Source: Dysosmobacter segnis (GTDB taxonomy: Bacteria > Bacillota > Clostridia > Oscillospirales > Oscillospiraceae). Taken from it: a stretch of DNA of 64,000 nt. Where the stretch lies: the NCBI RefSeq assembly GCF_014297285.1, contig NZ_JACOQI010000001.1, positions 310,001 through 374,000 on the forward strand, read 5' to 3'. The translations under genes were made by a program, and so were the position numbers. The notes under the pieces are model-generated. The model worked only from the letters and a program-made list of their open reading frames with translations. It had not been told where the DNA came from and made no database searches. Of the stretch, positions 1-6,593 are shown one piece after another; position 1 is the stretch's first letter, and every line of letters begins with the position of its first letter.

Positions 1-1184
1 CGTTTCTCACCATGCTGGGTATCATCATCGGTGTCGGCGCCGTGATCGTGATTCTGTCTCTCGGCAACGGCATGACCAATATGATGAACAGCCAGTTTGA
101 AAAAATGGGCTCCAATCTGATCCAGGTCATGACCTATGGCCGGGGGACCGGCGGCACCCGTGACGTGGATGTGGAGGATCTCTATGAACTGGTGGACAAA
201 TATCCCCAGTACCTCACCGGCGTGACCCCCTATGTCTCCGCTTCTGCCAAGGTGCGCTACCAGACGGATGACTATGCCCGCACCTCGGTCTACGGCGTCA
301 GCGAGGCGTTTTTCAAGGAGGACACCAAGGGCACCATGCAGGGGGAGACTCTTGCGGAGGGGCGCTTCCTCAGCTACATCGACGTGGATCGGCATCAGAA
401 TGTCTGCGTCATCGGCGATTATTTGGCGCAGACCGCCTTCCGGGGCGACGCACTGGGTAAGACCATCTCTCTGAGCGGTGTGCCTTACACCGTCATCGGC
501 GTGTTGAGTAAAAGCGGCGACAGCAGCGAGGGCAGCGCCGACGATGTGATCTACATCCCCTATGAAAACGCCCAGCGGATGGGCACCGGCACCATGATGA
601 TGGGCACCGATGAAATGTTCCTGCTGACGGCCACCAGCCGGGATACGGCGTCCGCTGCCAAGGGCATTGTGGAAAAGCGACTGTATAAAACCTATCAGTC
701 CTCGGACTACTACATGGTCATGACCTCCGCAGAGATGATGGATGCCATGAACACCATGATGAACACCATGCTGATCGTACTGGTGGCCATCGCCGCCATT
801 TCCCTGCTGGTGGGCGGTATCGGCATTATGAACATCATGCTGGTGTCCGTCACGGAACGGACAAGGGAGATCGGCATCCGAAAATCTCTGGGCGCCAAGC
901 AGAAGGACATCCGGGGCCAGTTCGTCATTGAAGCGGGCACCACCTCCGCCGTGGGCGGGGTGCTGGGCATCGTATTCGGCCTGCTGCTGGCCAGAGCTGC
1001 CACCATTGCGGTGGGGGCCATCATGTCCAGTTCCATGAACGGCATCACCTTCAGCGCGGTGCCGACTCTTTCCGACATTGCTGTCAGCTTCGGCGTCAGC
1101 GTAGGCATCGGCGTTCTGTTCGGCTACCTGCCCGCCAACAAGGCGGCCAAGCTGAACCCCATCGACGCCCTGCGGTACGATTAA
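1..1184 (+). CDS. MacB-type ABC transporter permease, 3' part (start lies before the window)
   Basis: The frame is open from base 3, and the residues FLT precede the first ATG at 12. Homologues have their first membrane segment and the motif LTMLGIIIGVGAV here, so the true start lies upstream. What is visible is the end of TM1, a MacB periplasmic-type domain (about residues 30-245) and a C-terminal FtsX domain with three membrane segments. That domain contains [10 protein letters not shown] followed by [16 protein letters not shown], which are hallmarks of MacB/FtsX permeases. The family exports macrolides, peptides or lipoproteins together with a MacA-like adaptor and a LolD-like ATPase. Those partners should lie upstream, outside the window. 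A paralogous set occurs at 12342-15970. A terminator hairpin follows directly. The family is certain; the substrate is unknown. Confidence 0.93.
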   Translation, partial: FLTMLGIIIGVGAVIVILSLGNGMTNMMNSQFEKMGSNLIQVMTYGRGTGGTRDVDVEDLYELVDKYPQYLTGVTPYVSASAKVRYQTDDYARTSVYGVSEAFFKEDTKGTMQGETLAEGRFLSYIDVDRHQNVCVIGDYLAQTAFRGDALGKTISLSGVPYTVIGVLSKSGDSSEGSADDVIYIPYENAQRMGTGTMMMGTDEMFLLTATSRDTASAAKGIVEKRLYKTYQSSDYYMVMTSAEMMDAMNTMMNTMLIVLVAIAAISLLVGGIGIMNIMLVSVTERTREIGIRKSLGAKQKDIRGQFVIEAGTTSAVGGVLGIVFGLLLARAATIAVGAIMSSSMNGITFSAVPTLSDIAVSFGVSVGIGVLFGYLPANKAAKLNPIDALRYD

Positions 1185-1199
1185 ATCTGTGCCATAAGT

Positions 1200-1250
1200 G
1201 AAAAGACCACCGGAGAGGTTCTGCAACCTGCTCCGGTGGCCTTTTATTAA
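1200..1250. terminator. Bidirectional intrinsic terminator
   Basis: A 9-bp perfect stem (CCACCGGAG at 1207-1215 with CTCCGGTGG at 1231-1239) is flanked by an A-rich left side and CCTTTTATT on the right. It lies between the convergent permease (+) and phosphoesterase (-) genes and can serve both. Confidence 0.8.
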
Positions 1251-1271
1251 AATGCGTTTCCACAATCGACG

Positions 1272-2369
1272 TTACCCTAAATCCCGGTGATCCAGCGCCG
1301 CAAGCCCAAACCGGGCGGCCATGGTGACGCGCTGGCGGTCCTCCTCCGTCTGAGCCTGCGCCAGCTGCTGCTTTAAATCCCTCAGAAACAGGCCCCGGAG
1401 GGAGTCCTCCTCCGCTTTGGCCCACAGGTCCTCCGCCAGCCGGGTCCGGTCCCGCAGTTCCAATGCGTAGAACCGGTCCGCCAGCGCCGCTTTCAGCGCG
1501 TCCGTATGGACGCTGCCCTCACCGGTCTCTCCGGTGAGCAGAATACGGTACAGGTCCTGCGCCGTGTCGGCGGGCAGCGCCGCCTCGATGGCGGCGCGGG
1601 GGTCCTGCTCGGTGACGTCCACCGTCAAAATTTCATACCGCCGCCGGGCGAAGGGGACGAAGGTAAGGCTGACCTTGCCGGAATCGTCTATCGTGCCGGA
1701 ATAAAAGCCTTTTTCCCCCAATTCGTCGAACCCCCGTCCCTCCGGGCAGCCCGGCCACGCGCAGACGGTGCCGCCAAAGGTCAAAGGCTCCGCCCCCTTG
1801 TGGATGTGTCCCAGCGCCAGATAGGCAAGGCCGCTGGCGGCGATCTCCTCCTTGCGGATGGGATCGTACCGGGCCTCCGAGGGGTCGATCTCCCCGTGGA
1901 GCAGGCCGATATGGAGCTTCCCGTCGGCGGGGGCGGTGAAGCCAGTGAGGAAGCCGTCGGCTTGTTCCCCGTGGGTAAAGGCCGCACCGTGGAGCGCCAG
2001 ATTTTTTTCCGGCCATTCCATCGTTTCCAACCGGGGCTGAGTGAAAATATGCACATTTTCCGGCCACTTCACCGTCAGGTAGGGACTGCCGGGGCCGTAC
2101 CAGTCATGGTTGCCGGGGGCGATGTAGACCTGTGCCTCCATCTGCCCCAGAGCGGCGGAGAGTTCCTCTGCCGTGTCCCGGTAGGAGGCGGCGCTGTCAA
2201 AGAGGTCCCCCGCCAGCAGCACCAGATCAATGTTATTCTGGTTGACGTAGTTAGCCAGCCGCACCGGTAGCTCCCGGCTCTCCCGGCGGCGGGCGGCCGC
2301 CTGCCGGGGGGTCAAGGCGGCGAAGGCACTGTCCAGATGGAAGTCCGCCGCGTGAATAAATCTCAGCAT
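1272..2369 (-). CDS. SbcD/YhaO-like metallophosphoesterase (DNA repair nuclease type)
   Basis: A 365-residue calcineurin-fold phosphoesterase. The metal motifs are in order: D-x-H in HAADFHLD near the N-terminus, GDLFD, GNHDWY, LHGEID and GHIHKG. This set and spacing match the SbcD/Mre11-related YhaO family, whose members process DNA ends. I chose the ATG at 2369 because the protein then starts MLRFIHAADFH as in homologues, GAGGGG sits just upstream, and the gene begins 7 bp after the stop of the deacylase gene. It is the last gene of a leftward group (Nudix, YbaK-like, this gene). Homologues are usually followed by an SbcC/YhaN-like ATPase, but here a terminator follows and no partner is present. 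Exact DNA substrate unknown. Confidence 0.88.
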   Translation of the reverse strand: MLRFIHAADFHLDSAFAALTPRQAAARRRESRELPVRLANYVNQNNIDLVLLAGDLFDSAASYRDTAEELSAALGQMEAQVYIAPGNHDWYGPGSPYLTVKWPENVHIFTQPRLETMEWPEKNLALHGAAFTHGEQADGFLTGFTAPADGKLHIGLLHGEIDPSEARYDPIRKEEIAASGLAYLALGHIHKGAEPLTFGGTVCAWPGCPEGRGFDELGEKGFYSGTIDDSGKVSLTFVPFARRRYEILTVDVTEQDPRAAIEAALPADTAQDLYRILLTGETGEGSVHTDALKAALADRFYALELRDRTRLAEDLWAKAEEDSLRGLFLRDLKQQLAQAQTEEDRQRVTMAARFGLAALDHRDLG

Positions 2370-2376
2370 AAGCCCC

Positions 2377-2868
2377 TCAAGCTTCCTTTTCTTCCGGACG
2401 CCAGCCCTTTGCCACATCCACCCAGGAGACGAAGTTGGAGGAATACTTCTCCAATTCCTCGCAGGTCAGTTCAATGGCACTGTTGCTGCTGCCGGCGGCG
2501 GGGAATACGGTCTCGAACCGCTTCAGGGAGATGTCCAGATAGGTTTTTACATTATCCGGCAAAGCGAAGGAGCACACGCCGCCGGGGTCATGGCCGATCA
2601 TGGTATGGGCTTCCTCAAAGGTCAGCATTTTGGCCTTGGTGTGGAACTGGGCCTTGTAGCGGCTGTTGTCCACCTTGGCATCTCCCGCCACCACAATGAT
2701 GATGGGTTCCTCTCCGACCTTGAAGCTCATAGACTTGGCGATCCGGGCGCCCTCCACGCCTACGGCCACCGCCGCCAGCTCCACCGTGGCGGAGGAAACG
2801 TCGAATTCCCGGATGCGGTCCTCAATGCCGAACTGCTTGAAATACTCTCTTACCTTTTGAATAGACAT
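2377..2868 (-). CDS. YbaK/EbsC-family aminoacyl-tRNA deacylase
   Basis: A 163-residue single-domain protein of the YbaK/ProRS-editing-domain family. Members hydrolyse mischarged tRNAs such as Cys-tRNA(Pro) or Ala-tRNA(Pro) in the cytoplasm. Family features visible are KSMSFKVG followed by the strand PIIIVVAGDAKVD, then K-x(7-8)-K in the middle, HDPGGVCSFAL (substrate pocket, GGVCPF-like) and a C-terminal GSSNSAIELT. The start is preceded by GAGGAA at normal spacing. It lies between the Nudix and phosphoesterase genes with short gaps, suggesting one transcript. The family is well supported; which tRNA is edited cannot be read from sequence. Confidence 0.9.
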   Translation of the reverse strand: MSIQKVREYFKQFGIEDRIREFDVSSATVELAAVAVGVEGARIAKSMSFKVGEEPIIIVVAGDAKVDNSRYKAQFHTKAKMLTFEEAHTMIGHDPGGVCSFALPDNVKTYLDISLKRFETVFPAAGSSNSAIELTCEELEKYSSNFVSWVDVAKGWRPEEKEA

Positions 2869-2883
2869 AGTGATTTCCTCTTT

Positions 2884-3366
2884 TTAGATTGATGTGACCG
2901 GAAGGTCATGAATGACCTCACTGTAAGGCTGGCCCCACAGACAGGGGCGCAGCATGACCTCCACGGCAGTACTGGTATTTTTCGGAAGGGCCTCCGTGGG
3001 GAACCAGCGAAGTCCGGCGTTTTTCTCCGGCTCCATGACGGCGGGTGTGCCGTCATATTTCCGGATGACGAAGCAGAGATCGTAATAGGTGCGTCCGTCG
3101 CCCCCGGCAACCCGGTGGCACAGGTGGACAAATTCCATGTCGGCGGGGTCCACTGTGATACCCAGTTCCTCCAAACACTCCCGGGCCACGGCCTGACGGG
3201 CGGTTTCGTTTTCGTCCACATGGCCGCTGCCGGCAAAGTCCCAGCAGCCGTCCATATAGCCGGTGTTCTGCCGCAGGTGCAGCAGCACCTCCTGCCCGTT
3301 GGCCCCCTCCCGCAGCAAAATGGGAAATACAGCGGAATAGGAACGGTAATGCTCAGGTCTTGTCAT
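2884..3366 (-). CDS. Nudix hydrolase
   Basis: A 160-residue cytoplasmic Nudix protein. The Nudix box fits G-x5-E-x7-R-E-x2-E-E-x-G exactly: G-HVDEN-E-TARQAVA-RECLEELGI. The glutamates of REXXEE bind the metals needed to cleave a nucleoside diphosphate linked to another moiety. The sequence before the box (GCWDFAGSGHVD) and the C-terminal FPTEALP resemble Nudix proteins annotated as MutT/NUDIX or ADP-ribose pyrophosphatase, but the substrate cannot be assigned. It starts 12 bp after the stop of ymdB and ends 15 bp before the deacylase start, so it is probably cotranscribed with both. Confidence 0.92.
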   Translation of the reverse strand: MTRPEHYRSYSAVFPILLREGANGQEVLLHLRQNTGYMDGCWDFAGSGHVDENETARQAVARECLEELGITVDPADMEFVHLCHRVAGGDGRTYYDLCFVIRKYDGTPAVMEPEKNAGLRWFPTEALPKNTSTAVEVMLRPCLWGQPYSEVIHDLPVTSI

Positions 3367-3378
3367 ACAACGGCCTCC

Positions 3379-4152
3379 TTATCGAATGTCCACCCGCTCC
3401 ACGGCGGTGCAGAGGCCGGTGGCGCTGTCCAGTGTGAAAATAGCCCCCTGCAGCTTACAGGGACCCTCCGGGTTGCGGTAGCGTCCCGGCAGACCACCCA
3501 AAAACGATTCCACCGACTGCGCAGGCTCTACGCCCAGAACGGATTCGATGGGGCCGGTCATTCCCAGATCCGTGATATAGCCGGTGCCCTTGGGATAGAC
3601 CCGCTCATCGGCAGTGGGGACATGGGTGTGGGTGCCCCACAGGGCGCTGACCCGGCCGTCCAGATAGTAGCCAAGCGCCAGCTTTTCACTGGTGGCCTCC
3701 GCATGGAAATCCACCAGAGTAAAATCCGCAGTGCCCTGCTTCAGCAGCCGGTCCGCCATGGTAAAGGGGTTTTCGGCATTCCATTGCAGCGTACAGCGGC
3801 CAATGAGGTTCACCACGCGGAACCGCAGGCCATTGAGGTCAAAAATTTCGCAGCCATGGCCCGGCATTCTGCCGGAGAGGTTGGCGGGCCGCAGGAGCCA
3901 CGGCGTCTCATCCAGCATACGGCCGATCTCCATTTTGCCGAAGGTGTGGTTGCCAAGGGTCACGGCGTCGGCTCCGGCGTCATAGACCCGCCACGCCTGC
4001 TTGCAGGTCAGGCCCACGCCGGAGATGTTTTCCCCGTTGACCACGGTGAACGAAATGTTTTTCAGTTTTTGCAGGGGCCGCAGATGGCGTTCCAGATGGG
4101 CGAGACCTGCCTCGCCTACCACATCGCCCACAGCCAGAACGGAATAGAGCAT
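3379..4152 (-). CDS. ymdB: YmdB-family metallophosphoesterase (cyclic-nucleotide phosphodiesterase)
   Basis: A 257-residue protein matching the YmdB family (TIGR00282 type) end to end. Visible motifs are the N-terminal VGDVVGEAG, VNGENISGVGLT, LGNHTFGK (metal-binding N-H), VDFHAEATSEK and GTHTHVPTADERVYPKGTGYITDLGM. B. subtilis YmdB hydrolyses 2',3'-cAMP and affects biofilm and sporulation choices; that role is carried over by homology. CGGAGG stands 7-8 bp before the ATG. In Bacillus ymdB lies directly after rny. Here rny is about 20 kb away on the other strand, and ymdB instead leads a leftward group with the Nudix, YbaK-like and SbcD-like genes. Confidence 0.93.
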   Translation of the reverse strand: MLYSVLAVGDVVGEAGLAHLERHLRPLQKLKNISFTVVNGENISGVGLTCKQAWRVYDAGADAVTLGNHTFGKMEIGRMLDETPWLLRPANLSGRMPGHGCEIFDLNGLRFRVVNLIGRCTLQWNAENPFTMADRLLKQGTADFTLVDFHAEATSEKLALGYYLDGRVSALWGTHTHVPTADERVYPKGTGYITDLGMTGPIESVLGVEPAQSVESFLGGLPGRYRNPEGPCKLQGAIFTLDSATGLCTAVERVDIR

Positions 4153-4322
4153 GGAGTACCTCCGAATATATAGGTTGAGGGATCAAATCAAAAATCACTT
4201 TATTTTATCGTATTCTCCGGCTGTTTGCAACCCACCGCCTATGGAAAGCCGCCGAAAGCGGGGGGCTTCGGACATCAAAAATTTTCAGCGTGTCGAAAAA
4301 GCCTTTTCTCCCCGCTGAACTG
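4153..4322. other. AT-richer intergenic start with no recognised element
   Basis: First part of the 399-bp region between divergent ymdB and the LysR gene. No gene or convincing terminator is visible here. The ymdB promoter should lie in it, but no clear -10/-35 pair stands out. The rest of the gap holds a palindrome (4323-4354), repeat copy A (4359-4415) and the LysR-gene promoter. Confidence 0.5.
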
Positions 4323-4354
4323 GTTTTCAGAACTTTTATAAAAGTTCTGAAAAC
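4323..4354. repeat. Perfect 32-bp palindrome
   Basis: GTTTTCAGAACTTTTA and its exact complement meet with no loop, centred at 4338.5. On the minus strand it immediately follows repeat copy A (4359-4415). It could form a 16-bp hairpin on either strand. It is not followed by a clear T run, so it is not called a terminator. Confidence 0.85.
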
Positions 4355-4358
4355 TTAG

Positions 4359-4415
4359 AATTCCAATGGCGCAGGACACCCTTCTTGGGTTTCCCGCGCA
4401 CACCCTTCCTTACCG
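4359..4415 (-). repeat. 57-bp hairpin repeat, copy A
   Basis: Read on the minus strand, this aligns without gaps to 6361-6417 (44 of 57 identical by hand count) and 9781-9837 (46 of 57). The common core is AAGGAAGGGTGTGNGC followed by GGGAAACCCA and a 3' arm ending TGC. The arms form an 11-pair imperfect hairpin. No open frame is shared, so it behaves as a non-coding dispersed repeat. Confidence 0.8.
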
Positions 4416-4478
4416 TCGCGGAGAATTTACCACTTTATTGACAGTCTAAATTTTACAGAAGAGACGATCAGTTTACGG

Positions 4479-4507
4479 TTGCAATTCCAACGGCGGTTGC
4501 TTATAAT
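4479..4507 (+). promoter_or_regulatory. Promoter of the LysR-TRIC pair
   Basis: TTGCAA at 4479-4484 and TATAAT at 4502-4507 are separated by 17 bp. This is a near-consensus housekeeping promoter 45 bp upstream of the LysR gene start. Confidence 0.75.
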
Positions 4508-4551
4508 GCTGATTGTAGCGATAAGACCCGCTGATTATGGAGGAAGCGCGT

Positions 4552-5436
4552 ATGGCAGTAAAACTGGAATTGTACCGGGTGTTCAAGGAGGTCGCGGAGA
4601 CCGGCAACATCTCGGCGGCGGCAAAGAATTTGTATATTTCCCAATCGGCGGTGAGCCAATCTATTAAACAGCTGGAAACGGCCCTGCAGGCCCGGCTGTT
4701 TGCCCGCTCCCCCCGGGGCGTGACGCTGACGGGAGAGGGCCAGATGCTCTATCAGTATGTCCGCAACGCCTTGGGTCTGCTGGCTACCGGCGAGGACAAA
4801 CTCTCTCAGGCTCAGCAGCTGCTGTTGGGTACCCTGACCATCGGTGCCAGCGACACGGTGACGGGGCAGTTCCTGACGCCGTATCTGGACGAATTTCACC
4901 ACCAGCACCCCGGCATCCGGCTGAAGATCGTCTCCGGCCGCAGCGCCAAGGTGGTGAGCATGCTTCGCTCCGGGGCGGTGGACATCGCCTTTGCCTCCTC
5001 TCCCAAGGACAGCACGCTGGAGACCTGGCCCTGCTTTACCACCCATTCCGTGTTCGTGGCGGGGAAGAATTACCACTGCGATTTTGACAAGATCTACACC
5101 CGGCAGGAGATGGCGGAATTTCCCCTGATCCTGCTGGAACGGAAGGCCAGCTCCCGTGTTTTTCTGGAACAGGAGTTTTTGAAGGCCGGCGTTACCCTGA
5201 CCCCGGAGATCGAGCTGTCCTCCCGGCAGCTTTTGGTGACGCTGGCGGGGATCGGTCTGGGCGTGGCTGGTGTGACGCTGGAATTCGTCCGGAAGGACCT
5301 GGAAAGCGGCGACATCCGTCTGCTGAAAACGGACTTCACGATCCCGGAGCGCAGCGTGGATATGTGTACCTTGAAGGAAGTGCCCCCCACGGCCGCGGCT
5401 ACCGCATTTATGGAAATGGTGCGGAGGGGCATGTGA
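4552..5436 (+). CDS. LysR-family transcriptional regulator
   Basis: A 294-residue LysR regulator. The N-terminal winged helix (residues 1-60) carries ETGNISAAAKNLYISQSAVSQSIKQLE, the typical LysR recognition helix, followed by a linker helix and a periplasmic-binding-like effector domain (about 90-290). An in-frame ATG at 4537 would add five residues, but it lies inside TATGGAGGAAG, which is the ribosome binding site for the ATG at 4552. The gene has its own strong promoter and is followed after 3 bp by a TRIC-family channel gene, its probable cotranscribed partner or target. The effector is unknown. LysR genes are usually divergent from their targets, so control of ymdB cannot be excluded. 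Confidence 0.92.
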   Translation: MAVKLELYRVFKEVAETGNISAAAKNLYISQSAVSQSIKQLETALQARLFARSPRGVTLTGEGQMLYQYVRNALGLLATGEDKLSQAQQLLLGTLTIGASDTVTGQFLTPYLDEFHHQHPGIRLKIVSGRSAKVVSMLRSGAVDIAFASSPKDSTLETWPCFTTHSVFVAGKNYHCDFDKIYTRQEMAEFPLILLERKASSRVFLEQEFLKAGVTLTPEIELSSRQLLVTLAGIGLGVAGVTLEFVRKDLESGDIRLLKTDFTIPERSVDMCTLKEVPPTAAATAFMEMVRRGM

Positions 5437-5439
5437 GAC

Positions 5440-6069
5440 ATGGAGACCTTTCTCTTTCTGTTTGAAATGCTGGGCACCATCGCCTTCGCCGCCTCCGGCG
5501 CGGTGCTGGGGGTCCGGAAGGGACTGGATGTGTTCGGCGTCTGTTTCCTTGGCCTGACCACCGCCTGCGGCGGCGGTATGGTGCGGGATGTGCTGCTGGG
5601 CAACACGCCCCCGGCGGCGTTTCAGAATCCGACGGCCTCTGCGGTGGCGGTGGTCACCTCGCTGATCATGTTCCTCTCCGGCGTGCGGCACCTGCTGATG
5701 GGCAACCAGCGGCGGTATGATCTATTTATGCTGCTAATGGACAGCGCGGGCCTGGGCATCTTCACGGTCATGGGCGTCCGCGTGGTATGGAACTGCGTGG
5801 AAGCGCCGTCCCTGTACCTGCTGGTGTTCGTCGGCGTACTCACCGGCGTGGGCGGCGGGCTGCTGCGGGATGTGATGGCCGGAGATATGCCCTATATTTT
5901 TGTGAAGCATATTTACGCCTGCGCCTCTCTCGTCGGCGCGGTGATTTGCGGGGTGCTGCGCCAGCCGGCGGGGGAGATGACGGCCATGCTGGCCGGCGCG
6001 GCGGCGGTGTTTGCCATCCGGTGTCTGTCGGCCCACTACCGGTGGAATCTGCCCCATCCCAACGCCTGA
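5440..6069 (+). CDS. TRIC/YicG-family cation channel membrane protein
   Basis: A 209-residue integral membrane protein with about seven hydrophobic segments and an internal duplication. The signature GGGMVRDVLLG (near residue 45) recurs as GGGLLRDVMAG (near residue 133), each after a glycine-rich helix. This double G-x2-RD-x3-G pattern defines the prokaryotic TRIC (formerly UPF0126) family of trimeric monovalent-cation channels. It starts 3 bp after the LysR gene stop, so the two are almost certainly cotranscribed. Some family members sit near amino-acid metabolism genes and have been linked to glycine or other small-molecule transport, so the physiological substrate is open. Confidence 0.92.
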   Translation: METFLFLFEMLGTIAFAASGAVLGVRKGLDVFGVCFLGLTTACGGGMVRDVLLGNTPPAAFQNPTASAVAVVTSLIMFLSGVRHLLMGNQRRYDLFMLLMDSAGLGIFTVMGVRVVWNCVEAPSLYLLVFVGVLTGVGGGLLRDVMAGDMPYIFVKHIYACASLVGAVICGVLRQPAGEMTAMLAGAAAVFAIRCLSAHYRWNLPHPNA

Positions 6070-6132
6070 AAAAACGGCGGAACTTTCCGGATATGGCGCG
6101 AATTTCCTGTGAAAATCGACAGGATGCGCCCC

Positions 6133-6161
6133 TTGACAATCCAAAAGAGCCGTGCTATCAT
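6133..6161 (+). promoter_or_regulatory. Promoter of the thrS T-box leader
   Basis: TTGACA at 6133-6138 and TATCAT at 6156-6161 with a 17-bp spacer. Transcription would begin near 6168, about 425 nt before the thrS start codon. Confidence 0.8.
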
Positions 6162-6360
6162 AATTCCATTCTGAAAAAAGGCTTGGAAAAGGACGCTGTC
6201 CGGGAAGAACTTCAGAGAGACGCTGTCATGGGCTGAAAGCAGCGTCAGTCAGAACCGGAACAGTCACCGCCTTGGAGCTGCCCGCCGATATGTAGGCCGG
6301 GACGGGACCTCCCGTTACAGAGGACACGAGCGGCACAATGCGCAAAAGGACTTTCGCTGG

Positions 6361-6417
6361 CGGGAAGGAAGAATGTGTGCAAGAAACCCAGGAAGGGTGT
6401 CTTGCATGATTTCAATT
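6361..6417 (+). repeat. 57-bp hairpin repeat, copy B, inside the T-box leader
   Basis: Aligns without gaps to copies A (4359-4415, minus) and C (9781-9837). One stem pair that is G-C in A and C is A-T here, so the hairpin is preserved by covariation. A short hairpin (GACTCC/GGAGTT) plus T run follows at 6419-6440. Confidence 0.78.
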
Positions 6418-6506
6418 AGAAGACTCCGAAGGAGTTTTTTACCCTGCTTGCACAGCGAAACAAATTTTGTTTTACTGTGCAAGCAGGGTGGAACCGTGGA
6501 GCTTTA

Positions 6507-6546
6507 CGCCTCACCCCTGACCAAAACAGGGGTGAGGCGTTTTTTG
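6507..6546 (+). terminator. T-box leader terminator
   Basis: A 13-bp stem (CGCCTCACCCCTG at 6507-6519 with 6527-6539), a 7-nt loop and a T run from 6540. It stands just after the T-box core, as expected for a transcriptional T-box switch. Confidence 0.92.
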
Positions 6547-6593
6547 TTTTGCCCCAAGGGCGGAAAGACCGCCGCAGGAAAGGAGACATTACT

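Larger units (their letters stand above)
6168..6550 (+). promoter_or_regulatory. T-box riboswitch leader of thrS
   Basis: T-box leaders sense uncharged tRNA and control transcription termination. The 5' part shows stem I features: AGAGAG at 6214-6219, GGCTGAAAGC after it, and CCTTGGAGCTGC at about 6269-6280. An ACC triplet at 6266-6268 is a plausible threonine specifier. A 15-bp perfect hairpin (6441-6455 with 6475-6489) precedes the T-box core AGGGTGGAACCGTGGAGC (TGGAACC at 6489-6495), followed by the leader terminator (6507-6546). The leader is long because repeat copy B (6361-6417) and a second terminator-like hairpin (6419-6440) lie between stem I and the antiterminator. The T-box call is firm; the specifier is inferred. 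Confidence 0.88.
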
